Assembly: GCA_047634635.1 (NCBI GenBank)
Contig: JBLIIE010000005.1
Span: 1 to 64,000, forward strand
DNA: 64,000 bases
Direction: 5' to 3'
Origin: Granulosicoccus sp047634635
GTDB taxonomy: Bacteria; Pseudomonadota; Gammaproteobacteria; Granulosicoccales; Granulosicoccaceae
Position numbers and translations under genes: made by a program. Below, piece after piece: positions 16,971 through 25,816 of the stretch (position 1 is its first letter; each line of letters begins with the position of its first letter). The notes beneath the pieces are model-generated. The model ran no database searches, was not told the DNA's origin, and was given only the letters and a program-made list of their open reading frames with translations.

Positions 16971-18680
16971 TTAGTCTGGCAAAGCAAACGCAATGATATT
17001 GTTTCCTCGCTTGTAGTTAAGTTGTGTATTTCCACCTGCGCCAACAACAATGTACTGCTTACCGTCTACTGAGTAGGAGGCTGGCGGAGCGTTCACTCCA
17101 GCACCGGCCTGGAAACGCCACAACTGCGACCCGGTTTCGGAGTCATAAGCCTTGAATTGGCCGTTACCTTCACCAGCGAATACAAGACCGCCCGCCGTTG
17201 CTAATATGCCACCAATCATAGGCTGTTCGGTTTTTACCTTCCAGCGAATTTTACCGGTGTTGTAGTCTACAGCAGAGATATTACCCCATTGTTCTTCAGC
17301 GGGAATCACTTTGAACGCACCACCAAGCCATAACTTCCCTTCAGGGTATGGCGAGCTTTCCACATGGTAGGTCATAGGTTGATGAAGGTTGATGGCGAAT
17401 GTTAAGCCAAGATTTTCGTCAACTGCCATAGGAGACCATTCAACACCTCCGTTGGCACCTGGTAGCATCCGGGCCCCTTCGGCAGTGGGTAAAACCCACA
17501 TGTTTTCCTGAGGGACCATAGCTTCAGAAAATCGAATCAAACTGCAATCAGACCGATCGTGTACATAAACGTGTCCAGTTTTGCCTGCGTGCAGCACACC
17601 GGGAATGGATTGACCCGATTCATTCATGACATCGATGAGAATAGGAGGGCTTACAGCGTCAAGGTCCCAAACGTCGTGTGCTATGTATTGGAAGTGACAT
17701 TGATATTCACCAGTGTCCAGATTTACGGCAACTAGAGAATTTGTATAAAGATTGTCTCCAGGGCGTAAGCTGCCGTCGAGGTCGGGCGACGGATTACCTA
17801 CGACAAAGTAAACAGTGCGGGTGTCAAGATCAACTGCTGGATTTTGCCAGACCCCTCCTCCAAGGGTTTCGTAGGGGTCACCCATCTTAGCAAGTGCTGC
17901 TTTTTCGGTTGCAATGTCTCGATGCATATCTCTGCCTGTGGCATCGTTCTCCGCCCATACCCCCACAGAGTCTTCCGCAGTGGTGTGGAATGTCCAGAGA
18001 ATTTCACCAGAGTCAACATCAAGCGCTTTGACAAAACCTCTAATGCCGTATTCACCGCCATTGGTTCCGATTAACACCATGTTGTCTACAACGGTAGGGG
18101 CCATAGTTTCTGAATAACCCAACTCCGCGTCTGCCAGCTCTGTTTCCCAGAGTAGCTTGCCAGTTTTTGAATCTAAGGCTACCATTTTCGCATCCAGAGT
18201 ACCCATAAAGACCCTATCGCCAGAGACTGCAACTCCTCGGTTATTTGGACCGCAACAATAGGTGGTGATTGGCCCCATCTTATGTTTGTAATGCCAGATT
18301 TGTTCACCTGTACGGGCATTCAGAGCATAAGCGTGATTGAAAGATGTTGTGACATACATGATTCCATTCACCACGATTGGCGTGGTTTCAAGTGATTCTA
18401 CGATCTCAGTCTGGAAGATCCATTCCGGTCGTAAGTCTCTCACGTTGTCGATATTGATCTGTTTCGACGGATAGTAGCGAGTTTGGGCGTAATTTCCGTT
18501 CGTATGCAGAAAATTGTTGCCGTCGCCAGCGGCGCGATTCAACATGTCCTGAGACACATTATTCAAATCACCGTAGTTTGTTGTATTGCTAGTTTCTTCA
18601 GCGACAGAAATGCCGCATGTCATTACACCAATAAGTAAACCTACCCCGGCTAGGGCGATTGTGTTTTTTCGGTAAACCAT
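16971..18680 (-). CDS. PQQ-dependent alcohol dehydrogenase, probably lanthanide type
   Basis: 569 residues with a signal peptide; a periplasmic eight-bladed quinoprotein of the methanol/ethanol dehydrogenase family. Family residues are visible: the vicinal disulphide Cys142-Cys143 (TYCCGPNNRG), Glu210 in NGGEYGIRG (metal ligand), Asn296 in VVGNPSPD (metal ligand), and the catalytic base Asp339 in HDVWDLDAVS. Position +2 is Asp341, giving D-x-D. Calcium enzymes have Ala or Ser there; lanthanide enzymes (XoxF, PedH) have Asp. W-docking repeats such as GEQIWHYKHK and GSQLWRFQAG recur. No cytochrome domain is fused. The neighbours supply PQQ and a cytochrome c. Subfamily and alcohol substrate are inferred only. 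Confidence 0.93.
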   Translation of the reverse strand: MVYRKNTIALAGVGLLIGVMTCGISVAEETSNTTNYGDLNNVSQDMLNRAAGDGNNFLHTNGNYAQTRYYPSKQINIDNVRDLRPEWIFQTEIVESLETTPIVVNGIMYVTTSFNHAYALNARTGEQIWHYKHKMGPITTYCCGPNNRGVAVSGDRVFMGTLDAKMVALDSKTGKLLWETELADAELGYSETMAPTVVDNMVLIGTNGGEYGIRGFVKALDVDSGEILWTFHTTAEDSVGVWAENDATGRDMHRDIATEKAALAKMGDPYETLGGGVWQNPAVDLDTRTVYFVVGNPSPDLDGSLRPGDNLYTNSLVAVNLDTGEYQCHFQYIAHDVWDLDAVSPPILIDVMNESGQSIPGVLHAGKTGHVYVHDRSDCSLIRFSEAMVPQENMWVLPTAEGARMLPGANGGVEWSPMAVDENLGLTFAINLHQPMTYHVESSPYPEGKLWLGGAFKVIPAEEQWGNISAVDYNTGKIRWKVKTEQPMIGGILATAGGLVFAGEGNGQFKAYDSETGSQLWRFQAGAGVNAPPASYSVDGKQYIVVGAGGNTQLNYKRGNNIIAFALPD

Positions 18681-19058
18681 TCAAGCATTCCCCTGTTTGT
18701 GGCTTTGGACAGTCTATAGATAATAGCTATCTGTCATTAACCTGTTATTGCTGGCGCTTCAAATATGAATATCATCTATCCAGAGCAATAATACAATATT
18801 CTTCTGCCACCTCAGTTTTCAATGGCTGGAAATAATATTACATAGTCGGCCCCAGGGTAAGAGCAACTGAGTTAATTTCCACGTCATCCAGCGCGTTAAG
18901 GACAAATTGTCTCAGTGCCATTAATCAAGTTGATTTTCTAGCTGATCAGTCTTTCTTAGGTTTGCGCGATCAGCAGCATTTCAGTAGTCTTCAACCATCA
19001 GAATATTTTATTTGTAATAACTAAGGTGGTGTTAAGGGTGCTGTTTACTAAGGAAACA
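18681..19058. other. 378-bp divergent promoter region (dehydrogenase / beta-propeller)
   Basis: AT-rich spacer that must hold the promoters of the quinoprotein gene (minus) and of the propeller/binding-protein pair (plus). I see no strong palindrome. AAGGA lies 5 bases before the ATG at 19059. Confidence 0.4.
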
Positions 19059-20033
19059 ATGATAGGGGTTGCGGTGTTTATGATGACTACCGCACTTGCT
19101 CTGCCCGCCAATTCATATGCTCGAAACACGAATCAGGTACTAGTCAGCAACGAAAAATCTAACACCATAAGTGTCTTGACTTTAGACGGGGAGTTGATAA
19201 GCACAATTGATACCTGCGCTCGGCCAAGGGGCATGCACTTTACCCAGGACCGTACTCAGTTTTTAGTAGGTTGTGCTGATGACTCAATTATTGCCATTTA
19301 TGATCTGAACACACTGACATTAGCAGGACGAATCATGAATGTAGAGGAGCCTGAAACCTTCGATTTACATCCGAATGGTGTGCACTTGTATGTATCTAAC
19401 GAGGAAGATGCGACGGCAACTCTATTCGACATTACAACCGGCGAGCTGCTTGCGGAGTTCGAGACGGGTGAGGAGCCGGAAGGAGTTCAAGTCACCGCAG
19501 ATGGCAAGCGCGTTTTTGTAGCTTCTGAAGCTGCAGATATGGTGCATGTTATTGACGTAGAGGCAGGCGAAATTATTGCCGATATTCTGGTGGACACTCG
19601 ACCTAGGAGGTTTGCATTGACGCCAGACGAAAGTGAGCTTTGGGTGTCTGCTGAGTTGGCTGGGATTGTAAATATCATAGATGTGGAAACACTTGAGTTG
19701 ATTGGAGATATTGCCTTTCTTCCGACAGGGTTCCGCAAAGAGCAAGTTACGCCGGTTGATGTACTTATCACCCGTGACGGGCAAAGGGCCTACGTTGCGC
19801 TAGGCCGTGCAAACCATGTGGCAGTTGTTGATGTGCCGTCACGCACAGTTCTTAGTTATCTGCTGGTGGGTAAACGTGCTTGGGGGCTGGCACTAAATAA
19901 TTCTGAGGACACTTTGTATGTAGCAAATGGCCTTTCCGACGATATTTCAATTGTCGATCTTACCTCTTTGCGCGTCGTCAAATCAGTGGTTGTAGGGCGT
20001 GTGCCCTATGGGATCTTGGTAGATGATCATTAA
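19059..20033 (+). CDS. PQQ-dependent catabolism-associated beta-propeller protein
   Basis: 324 residues with a signal peptide (IGVAVFMMTTALALPANSYA). The body is YVTN-type propeller repeats of about 42 residues: NQVLVSNEKSNTISVLTLDG, RPRGMHFTQDRTQFLVGCAD, EPETFDLHPNGVHLYVSNEE, EPEGVQVTADGKRVFVASEA, RPRRFALTPDESELWVSAEL and RAWGLALNNSEDTLYVANGL. This matches the propeller family found beside PQQ alcohol dehydrogenases and their ABC genes. The ATG at 19059 with AAGGA is preferred over an in-frame GTG at 19026. It overlaps the next gene by 11 bp. The molecular role is not known. Confidence 0.88.
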   Translation: MIGVAVFMMTTALALPANSYARNTNQVLVSNEKSNTISVLTLDGELISTIDTCARPRGMHFTQDRTQFLVGCADDSIIAIYDLNTLTLAGRIMNVEEPETFDLHPNGVHLYVSNEEDATATLFDITTGELLAEFETGEEPEGVQVTADGKRVFVASEAADMVHVIDVEAGEIIADILVDTRPRRFALTPDESELWVSAELAGIVNIIDVETLELIGDIAFLPTGFRKEQVTPVDVLITRDGQRAYVALGRANHVAVVDVPSRTVLSYLLVGKRAWGLALNNSEDTLYVANGLSDDISIVDLTSLRVVKSVVVGRVPYGILVDDH

Positions 20034-21213
20034 CCATTATTCGGTTTTTTTTCTGGTATTACTTCTTTTTTTCAATAATACTAGTATAGGAAAAACCACC
20101 ATTGAATTTCCAATAGGCTACGTATCACTCAGTGATGATGATGGGTATATATCGCGACGATCCTACGCCGGCATGGAGCTTCAGGTTCCAAGAAGGCCCT
20201 TAGGCGGTGTCCAGCTCGCGTTGAAAGAGTCGCGTGTTTTGGGTCGGTCGTTGGGTGCGAAATTCGTAATGTCACCAATATCTGAGACGTCCTCGAAAAA
20301 CCTGATTAGTTCTATAGAAAAAGCGATCAAAGCCGGCACGGCCTTTTTCATCCTGGACTTACCGCTTAAGACATTGATGGCAGTTGTTGATCAATATACT
20401 GATGAACCTGTATTGTTTTACAACGCAAGACACCAGAGTGATCAACTGCGACGCAAGTTTTGTAGTGGAAATTTATTCCATACCATCCCTAGCGACGCAA
20501 TGCTTAATGATGCTCTTTCACAGCATTTAAAGAAAAAGCAATGGGACAAAATTCTTGTACTCGAAGGGCCGGAAGATCGTGACGAAGAAATCGCAATTTC
20601 GTTCAAAATATCTGCAAATAAATTTGGATTGAAAATTGTAGATTCCAGACAATTTGTGTTGAGCAATGATCCACGTATACGGGACAGACACAACATTAGC
20701 CTGCTGACTGCAGGGCAGGCGCACAATGTTGTTTTTGTTGCTGATCAGTCTGGTGAATTTTCTCGCTACATCCCTTATCAAACGCAAAAGCCGGCATTGG
20801 TCGTGGGAGCACAAGGGCTTGAGCCTGCCGCCTGGCATTGGAGCTGGGAACGGTATGGTGCACCACAGTTGAACCAGCGATTCGAGAAATTGAATGGTAA
20901 AAAAATGTCAGACACTGAATTTGCCGGCTGGGTGGCTGCCCGAAGTATCATTACAGCTGTGGTCAAAACGAGATCCTTTCACTTCTCCTCAATCTATGAC
21001 CATATAGCGGCAGCGGACACTAAACTGGATTTATACAAAGGCTATCCGGGTAGCTTTCGCCCTTGGAATCGACAACTTCGACAGCCCGTGCTTTTACATA
21101 CGCACAACGCAGTCATTGCTTCCGCACCAGTCGATGGGTTTATGCATCAATTCAATGACCTTGACACACTGGGTCTAGATAGACTCGAATCCTCCTGCCT
21201 TCTTGGGCAATAA
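20023..21213 (+). CDS. Periplasmic binding protein of the PQQ alcohol-dehydrogenase ABC system
   Basis: 396 residues, signal peptide (VFFLVLLLFFNNTSIGKT), then a type-I periplasmic-binding fold like branched-chain amino acid receptors: IGYVSLSDDDGYISRRSYAGMEL, GVQLALKESRV, ...AIKAGTAFFILDLPLK, LFHTIPSDAMLNDALSQHL and VFVADQSGEFSRYIPYQTQKPALVVGAQGL. It belongs with the PQQ-associated ABC substrate-binding group and should deliver its ligand to the ABC pair at 9203-10825, encoded 9 kb away. It overlaps the propeller gene. An IS6-type element begins 3 bp after the stop. Confidence 0.85.
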   Translation: MIINHYSVFFLVLLLFFNNTSIGKTTIEFPIGYVSLSDDDGYISRRSYAGMELQVPRRPLGGVQLALKESRVLGRSLGAKFVMSPISETSSKNLISSIEKAIKAGTAFFILDLPLKTLMAVVDQYTDEPVLFYNARHQSDQLRRKFCSGNLFHTIPSDAMLNDALSQHLKKKQWDKILVLEGPEDRDEEIAISFKISANKFGLKIVDSRQFVLSNDPRIRDRHNISLLTAGQAHNVVFVADQSGEFSRYIPYQTQKPALVVGAQGLEPAAWHWSWERYGAPQLNQRFEKLNGKKMSDTEFAGWVAARSIITAVVKTRSFHFSSIYDHIAAADTKLDLYKGYPGSFRPWNRQLRQPVLLHTHNAVIASAPVDGFMHQFNDLDTLGLDRLESSCLLGQ

Positions 21214-21215
21214 CA

Positions 21216-22029
21216 GGTTCTGTCACAACCAGGAAAAATGAACGAGGAATACCAATGCGGCAGTGCCCTATTCAGCTAGCTCATAGAACAGCTCGACGGG
21301 TGTCTTTGAGGAACTCAGCTGGCAAAGCATTTGGCTTTTCTTCAGCATTCTTATCAGTTCAATACCGGCCAATATTATTTGCGCACAGTAGAAATTCTTG
21401 AACCCAAGCATCGGTTTCGTGATGCGTTTGATCAGTCGGTGATCTTGCTCTGCGGTGTTGTTGAGGTATTTGCACTGGCGAAGCTCTGTTCGTTTAGATT
21501 CCTCCTTATTGTATTGCCGAATTGCTGCAGTATTGGAGCCACTCTTATCGATGTTGATTAAACAGGGCCGTCTAGACTTGGCTTACCGCACGAGCCGATA
21601 GCTTTTCTCAGATACCGCAATGCAGCTCGCTCATCACACTTTGCTGTGAGTAGGAAGTCAATTGTTTCGCCCTGTTTGTCCACTGCTCGATAGTAGTATT
21701 TCCATTGGTTTTTAACCTTCGTCTAGGTTTCCTCAAGCCGCCAACGCCTAAAAGGTTTGCGTTTCTTCGTTCTGAATTTTTTTTCCAGCTGAGGTGCATA
21801 ATGAATCATCCAACGATGAATCGTGCTGTGATCCACGTTGATGCATCGCTCCTGAATCATCTCTTCTATATCGCGATAGCTCAACACATCGGCCAAGTAC
21901 CATCTGACGCTCTGCAATATCAGCTCTTGTTTGAAACGCCTACCGCTAAAGGATATTCTCGCCATGCTGGGTATTTGTCGAACTAAATGCTAATGAATCT
22001 AGCAGAACCCAGCTCAATGCGACAGAACC
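21216..22029. mobile_element. IS6-family insertion sequence (inactive), 814 bp
   Basis: Terminal inverted repeats are visible: GGTTCTGTCACA at 21216-21227 and TGCGACAGAACC at 22018-22029 (11 of 12 match as inverted copies). They resemble the GG...CTGT(T/C)GCA ends of IS6 elements. The length and the single transposase pseudogene fit the family. The 8 bp outside each end (CAATAACA, GTAACAAT) do not form a direct repeat, so a target duplication is not preserved. Confidence 0.8.
21268..21965 (-). pseudogene. IS6-family transposase, disrupted
   Basis: The frame opens at 21965 with RRFKQELILQSVRWYLADVL, SYRDIEEMIQERCINVDHST and IHRWMIHYAPQLEKK, typical of IS6 transposases. It reaches WRLEET, where a TAG at about 21720 replaces the Tyr codon of WRLDETY; the catalytic Asp also reads Glu. 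The frame continues KVKNQWKYYYRAVDKQGETI, then a frameshift near 21560 leads to INIDKSGSNTAAI (second Asp) and LNNTAEQDHRLIKRITKPML (Glu) and ends at 21268. Full length (about 230 codons) but dead. Confidence 0.85.
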
Positions 22030-22211
22030 GTAACAATGCCCATTAAGCAATTTCAAAGCGGTTTTGGGTAGTGTAATACCCTCCCCTATCGAATGACCGG
22101 ATTCAGAGTCGCATATCCTAACAATTATTGGTGTTTGACACAGGTCAAGCCTGCGCACTAAGATGAGTCTTAGGATTTAGTCTTACGCATATTGCTAATG
22201 GATACATAATC

Positions 22212-22478
22212 ATGAATAAATCCAGGTTGCGGGAATTAGTAGAGGAATTTTCAAGTGAAGTTAAAAATGAAGAGCTTCACGCGTCTACTGCTGAATTAAC
22301 AAAACAACTAACACAAGATGTCCACCAGTATTTGGCGACATCTGTTACGCCCACAACTCGAACTCAAACCCTATTAGAGCAAGCTCAGACTCTCGAAATA
22401 GAGTATGCACAATCTCACCCGAGAATCAGAGGCATTGTAAGTGAAATCGTTGATATTTTATCCAAAATGGGTATTTAA
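22212..22478 (+). CDS. DUF4404 family protein
   Basis: 88 residues, all helical and acidic. The pattern matches DUF4404: LRELVEEFSSEVKNEELHAS, LTKQLTQDVHQYL, then LLEQAQTLEIEYAQSHPRIR and the end VDILSKMGI, where the family has a conserved HP and L-x-x-MGI terminus. Function unknown; probably cytoplasmic. It stands alone. Confidence 0.82.
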   Translation: MNKSRLRELVEEFSSEVKNEELHASTAELTKQLTQDVHQYLATSVTPTTRTQTLLEQAQTLEIEYAQSHPRIRGIVSEIVDILSKMGI

Positions 22479-22731
22479 AGAGACGTTGTCCCTGTATCCA
22501 TACTAGCGTTTTTTTTGGTTGCAAATTTGACCAAATACAATCATCAACATAGATGTCACAAATACTAACGATGACGCCAAAGATATTTTTCCATAGGGTT
22601 AGCATAATGTCCTGCCCTATATGCGATTTACCAAGCTTTAAAAGGGAACGACTCGAATTCATCAGCCACGCTAAATACTGCTGAGCCGCGGCTCTACCGA
22701 CTCAAGTCAACTTCAGCTTTTCACGGTGTGC

Positions 22732-23160
22732 TCATCCGCTAATGTAATCTTGGATGTGCTGACGTTCAGATTCCAGCTCGTTCAGTCTGGCACTGACTAA
22801 ATCTCCAATACTGACCAAAGCATACAGTTGCCCATCATTAACCACAGGAACATGGCGAATACGCTTCGTTGTCATTAACGACATCAATTCGGCTACAGTC
22901 GAATCCATCGAACAGGTGTGCACGTCAGCGGTCATCAATTGGTGGACTTGGAGAGACATCGTATCCTGATCGGCACTGTCCAAAGATCTGACTATATCGC
23001 GTTCGCTTAGCATTCCCTCTATTGAATTAGAGACGGAACTTACCACTAATGCTCCAATGCTGTGTTGTGAAAGCAAATGTACTGCTTCGGCAATAGATGC
23101 ATCGGTAGCAATTGTGACGACCGACGTTTGTTCGCCGGTAATTATGGCTTCCAATTTCAC
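22732..23160 (-). CDS. Tandem CBS-domain protein
   Basis: 142 residues made of two CBS domains: VVTIATDASIAEAVHLLSQH with IGALVVSSVSNSIEGMLSER and DIVR, then MTADVHTCSMDSTVAELMSL with RIRHVPVVNDGQLYALVSIG. Such stand-alone proteins bind adenine nucleotides and act as energy or redox sensors; the partner here is unknown. GTG at 23160 has AAGGAG at a spacing of 7 and is preferred over a longer upstream start at 23214. Confidence 0.88.
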   Translation of the reverse strand: MKLEAIITGEQTSVVTIATDASIAEAVHLLSQHSIGALVVSSVSNSIEGMLSERDIVRSLDSADQDTMSLQVHQLMTADVHTCSMDSTVAELMSLMTTKRIRHVPVVNDGQLYALVSIGDLVSARLNELESERQHIQDYISG

Positions 23161-23298
23161 GTTTATCTCCTTCCTGATTGTATGAAAAAACAGTCTGTGT
23201 TTTCTTCTTCCCAATTCTTACGGAGTACAGTAATGCTCATGTCAGACTGAGCATACGTTATGGCAACACAAAATTCTGACAAATGGTATCAACTCATA

Positions 23299-23730
23299 TT
23301 AAGCAATTTCACTGCGTAAACGAGCAATGCTTAGAGCGGCATTGCCTGCCTCTTGCCCTTTTTGGATAAAGTGTTCACGATAAATTCGGTTGTGGTGATC
23401 TGTTTCCTGATAGTGATGCGGTGTTAGCGAAACTGACAATATTGGAACGCCTGTCTCAAGCCCGGCCTGCATCAAACCATCAAGGACTGCCTGGGCCACA
23501 AAGTCATGGCGATATATGCCACCGTCTACTACAAAAGCGGCAGCAACAATTGCCGCGTATTTTCCGGTACGTGCCAGGTCGCGCGCAATCAATGGCATCT
23601 CAAACGCACCGGGAACAGTAAACACTTTCACCGAATGTTCGTCTACTACTTGTTGAAACCCAACAAGCGCATTATCTACAATATCTGCGTGCCAAGCTGC
23701 TTTGACAAATGCGAATTGTGCTTGAGCCAT
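23299..23730 (-). CDS. ribH: 6,7-dimethyl-8-ribityllumazine synthase, RibH2 type
   Basis: 143 residues. Condenses 3,4-dihydroxy-2-butanone 4-phosphate with the ribityl-diaminouracil to form lumazine in riboflavin synthesis. Blocks: AFVKAAWHADIVDNALVGF, VPGAFEMPLIARDLARTGKY, AAAFVVDGGIYRHDFVAQAV, LDGLMQAGLETGVPILSVSL and TPHHYQETDHHNRIYREHF. The W-H-A-D-I-V-D start and TPHH...HF region match the RibH2 (Brucella-like, decameric) branch. ATG at 23730 follows AAAGGACACAAA. No other rib gene or FMN riboswitch is adjacent, so it may be a second, separately regulated paralogue. Confidence 0.92.
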   Translation of the reverse strand: MAQAQFAFVKAAWHADIVDNALVGFQQVVDEHSVKVFTVPGAFEMPLIARDLARTGKYAAIVAAAFVVDGGIYRHDFVAQAVLDGLMQAGLETGVPILSVSLTPHHYQETDHHNRIYREHFIQKGQEAGNAALSIARLRSEIA

Positions 23731-23980
23731 TTTGTGTCCTTTGGTCGTACTGCAATTCAACGAAGAAAATTGGTCATTCTTAGCGCAAACTGAGCAGCGA
23801 GTGCACTCAAACCCTGTGTGCCAGCTTTAACACTACGATGGCTTTATGATGGCATATTACAGCACGAGCATACACAGGTAAATGTCTTACTATACGGACG
23901 CAGAGTTCGCCTGATTTCCGATTTCAAATACGATCGATAGCTGAATACCGATTATCCAGCCAGTGTTCACGGGAAAGAGG

Positions 23981-24724
23981 TTACAACCACTGACGAATCA
24001 ACAGTGCGACCCCTGACGCTAACATCATCAAAATAATTAGTCGCCGAAAGCGATCCGTGCTTAATCGTTTGAACAATGACAGTCCCAATATCGACGCGAT
24101 CATCGATAACGGCAAAGTAAGTGCAATCAATTTTAGCATTTCCACCGTGTAGAGACCCTTCAGCATGAACAGCACCGCAGTCGCTGTTAAAACGAATATG
24201 TTAAAGCTCTGTAACACCGCTCGTGTTTCAGATTTGCTCCAGGATTGGAGTGAACACCAGATTGCTGGAATAGCCCCCGACAGAGACGCAAGCCCTCCCA
24301 GTATTCCACCAAGCAACCCCACTGCGATATCCACTATTGGCTTCGAGCGTTCTAGCTCAGGCAGTGCATGTTTGAAGGAAAAATATCCTCCGTAAAAAAC
24401 CATCATTAGTCCGATAGCCAGCTTTAGTTGATCTGGGTTGACAATCGACAATGCGGTGACTCCCAGAGGCACACCCAGCAGTCCTGGAACTAAAAATCGT
24501 GACAATCGACGCGGCTGATTCAGGATGTCCTTTCGAACCACCCAGGCTCCTTGTAGACCTGGCACCACAGCCGACACTCCTGCCATGGGTACAGCTAATT
24601 CTGGAGGCAATATTTGCAGCCAAAACCCTAAAGCAAATAAGGCTGTGCCGAAACCAGCAAGGCCGTTAATAAAGCCACCAGCCACAGCACCTGCCGCCAG
24701 ATAAAGGTAAAATTCCATTCCCAT
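23981..24724 (-). CDS. TauE/SafE family (TSUP) membrane transporter
   Basis: 247 residues with about eight hydrophobic segments in two related halves. GGFINGLAGFGTALFALGFWL near the N-terminus and GGILGGLASLSGAIPAIWCS in the middle are the TauE/SafE repeats. These carriers usually move sulfite, sulfonates or small organic acids across the inner membrane. It starts 3 bp after the LysR stop, so the two form an operon divergent from the tct genes. It could export an organic anion tied to that pathway, but the substrate is unknown. Confidence 0.88.
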   Translation of the reverse strand: MGMEFYLYLAAGAVAGGFINGLAGFGTALFALGFWLQILPPELAVPMAGVSAVVPGLQGAWVVRKDILNQPRRLSRFLVPGLLGVPLGVTALSIVNPDQLKLAIGLMMVFYGGYFSFKHALPELERSKPIVDIAVGLLGGILGGLASLSGAIPAIWCSLQSWSKSETRAVLQSFNIFVLTATAVLFMLKGLYTVEMLKLIALTLPLSMIASILGLSLFKRLSTDRFRRLIILMMLASGVALLIRQWL

Positions 24725-24726
24725 AT

Positions 24727-25635
24727 TCAGACTTTACGGTCGAGTTCAGGTGGATTTAGTTTGCCAATTTTAACAGCAGCAAGAAGTACCTTGTGCATCT
24801 CATCAACCACCTGTGTTTTGGTACAGTTTTTCCGGCTCATCAAACCTAGCTTACGCGGTGACAAGTTTGTGGGAAGTGAGAGCCTCCTTATTGGCAGAGG
24901 ATTCATATTCTGGACACACCTTCTAGGTGCAATCGAAACCCCTAGATTTCTCAGTACCATGCTTGAAATTGATTCAAGGCTTTCCAGCTCCATGATATCC
25001 GTAACCACTATCCCTTCTTCTTCAAGCCAACTTTCAATCAATTCGCCTACCACCGCCTCACGGGAAAAACGAATGAATGGAGTCGTTTTCAATAAAATCA
25101 GCGGGTCATCGCTGTCTGTATTGCGTGACGCTAACAACTCTAGCGGTTCAGTGGCAACTGCATTCCATGTGTATGACTTCGAAATGGAACTAGGATGAGA
25201 CACGATCGCAGCATCAATAGTCCCTCGATCGAGCATGCGCAAGAGTTCATAAGTAAGACCGGGAACAATGCGCACATGCAGATCTGGATACTGCTCTTTA
25301 AGCGTCGACACAGCTAACGGCACTAATCCGGTCAGGGTTGTATGTACGGCACCCAGCAACAAGTCACCTTTAACACCAGTATTTCCAAGTACCGATGACA
25401 CAAGATTATCATAATTAGTTACAACTTCCCTGGCACCAACAACAAGTGCATGCCCAGTAGCAGTGAGTATGGGTGTGCGTTTAGACCTGTCAAACAACTG
25501 CACCTGCCATTGGCTTTCCAGCGTCTTCATCTGTTGACTGACAGCGGCGTGCGTCACACATACAGCCTCTCCGGCCGCTGAGAACGTACCGTGTTTTTCA
25601 ACGGCGATAAGTGTCTTGAGTAATCGAATAGACAT
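24727..25635 (-). CDS. LysR-family transcriptional regulator
   Basis: 302 residues. N-terminal HTH at residues 1-60: LLKTLIAVEKHGTFSAAGEA, then VCVTHAAVSQQMKTLESQWQ and LFDRSKRTPILTATG, classical LysR. The rest is the two-lobed effector domain (GDLLLGAVHTTLTGLVPLAV, YPDLHVRIVPGL, DAAIVSHPS). It is divergent from tctC with 181 bp between the start codons, the standard arrangement for a regulator of the tct-sdh-fum operon. The inducer is probably the transported acid. Confidence 0.92.
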   Translation of the reverse strand: MSIRLLKTLIAVEKHGTFSAAGEAVCVTHAAVSQQMKTLESQWQVQLFDRSKRTPILTATGHALVVGAREVVTNYDNLVSSVLGNTGVKGDLLLGAVHTTLTGLVPLAVSTLKEQYPDLHVRIVPGLTYELLRMLDRGTIDAAIVSHPSSISKSYTWNAVATEPLELLASRNTDSDDPLILLKTTPFIRFSREAVVGELIESWLEEEGIVVTDIMELESLESISSMVLRNLGVSIAPRRCVQNMNPLPIRRLSLPTNLSPRKLGLMSRKNCTKTQVVDEMHKVLLAAVKIGKLNPPELDRKV

Positions 25636-25816
25636 GGAGAAACAGCGTTTCAGTGAGTAGAGAAGACAACCCTGTGTAAGAATCTCTTACGCTAAATGTA
25701 ATTAAAAATAGCTTTATATTAATTGGCCTTACGAATACTGTGGATAAATAATATAAATGTCAAACATAAAAAGACATATTCACACCAAAAGCAAAAGCGA
25801 AAACTCGAGGGGAATC

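Noticed and set aside
23731..23980. FMN riboswitch upstream of ribH
   Set aside because: None of the conserved RFN element segments can be found.
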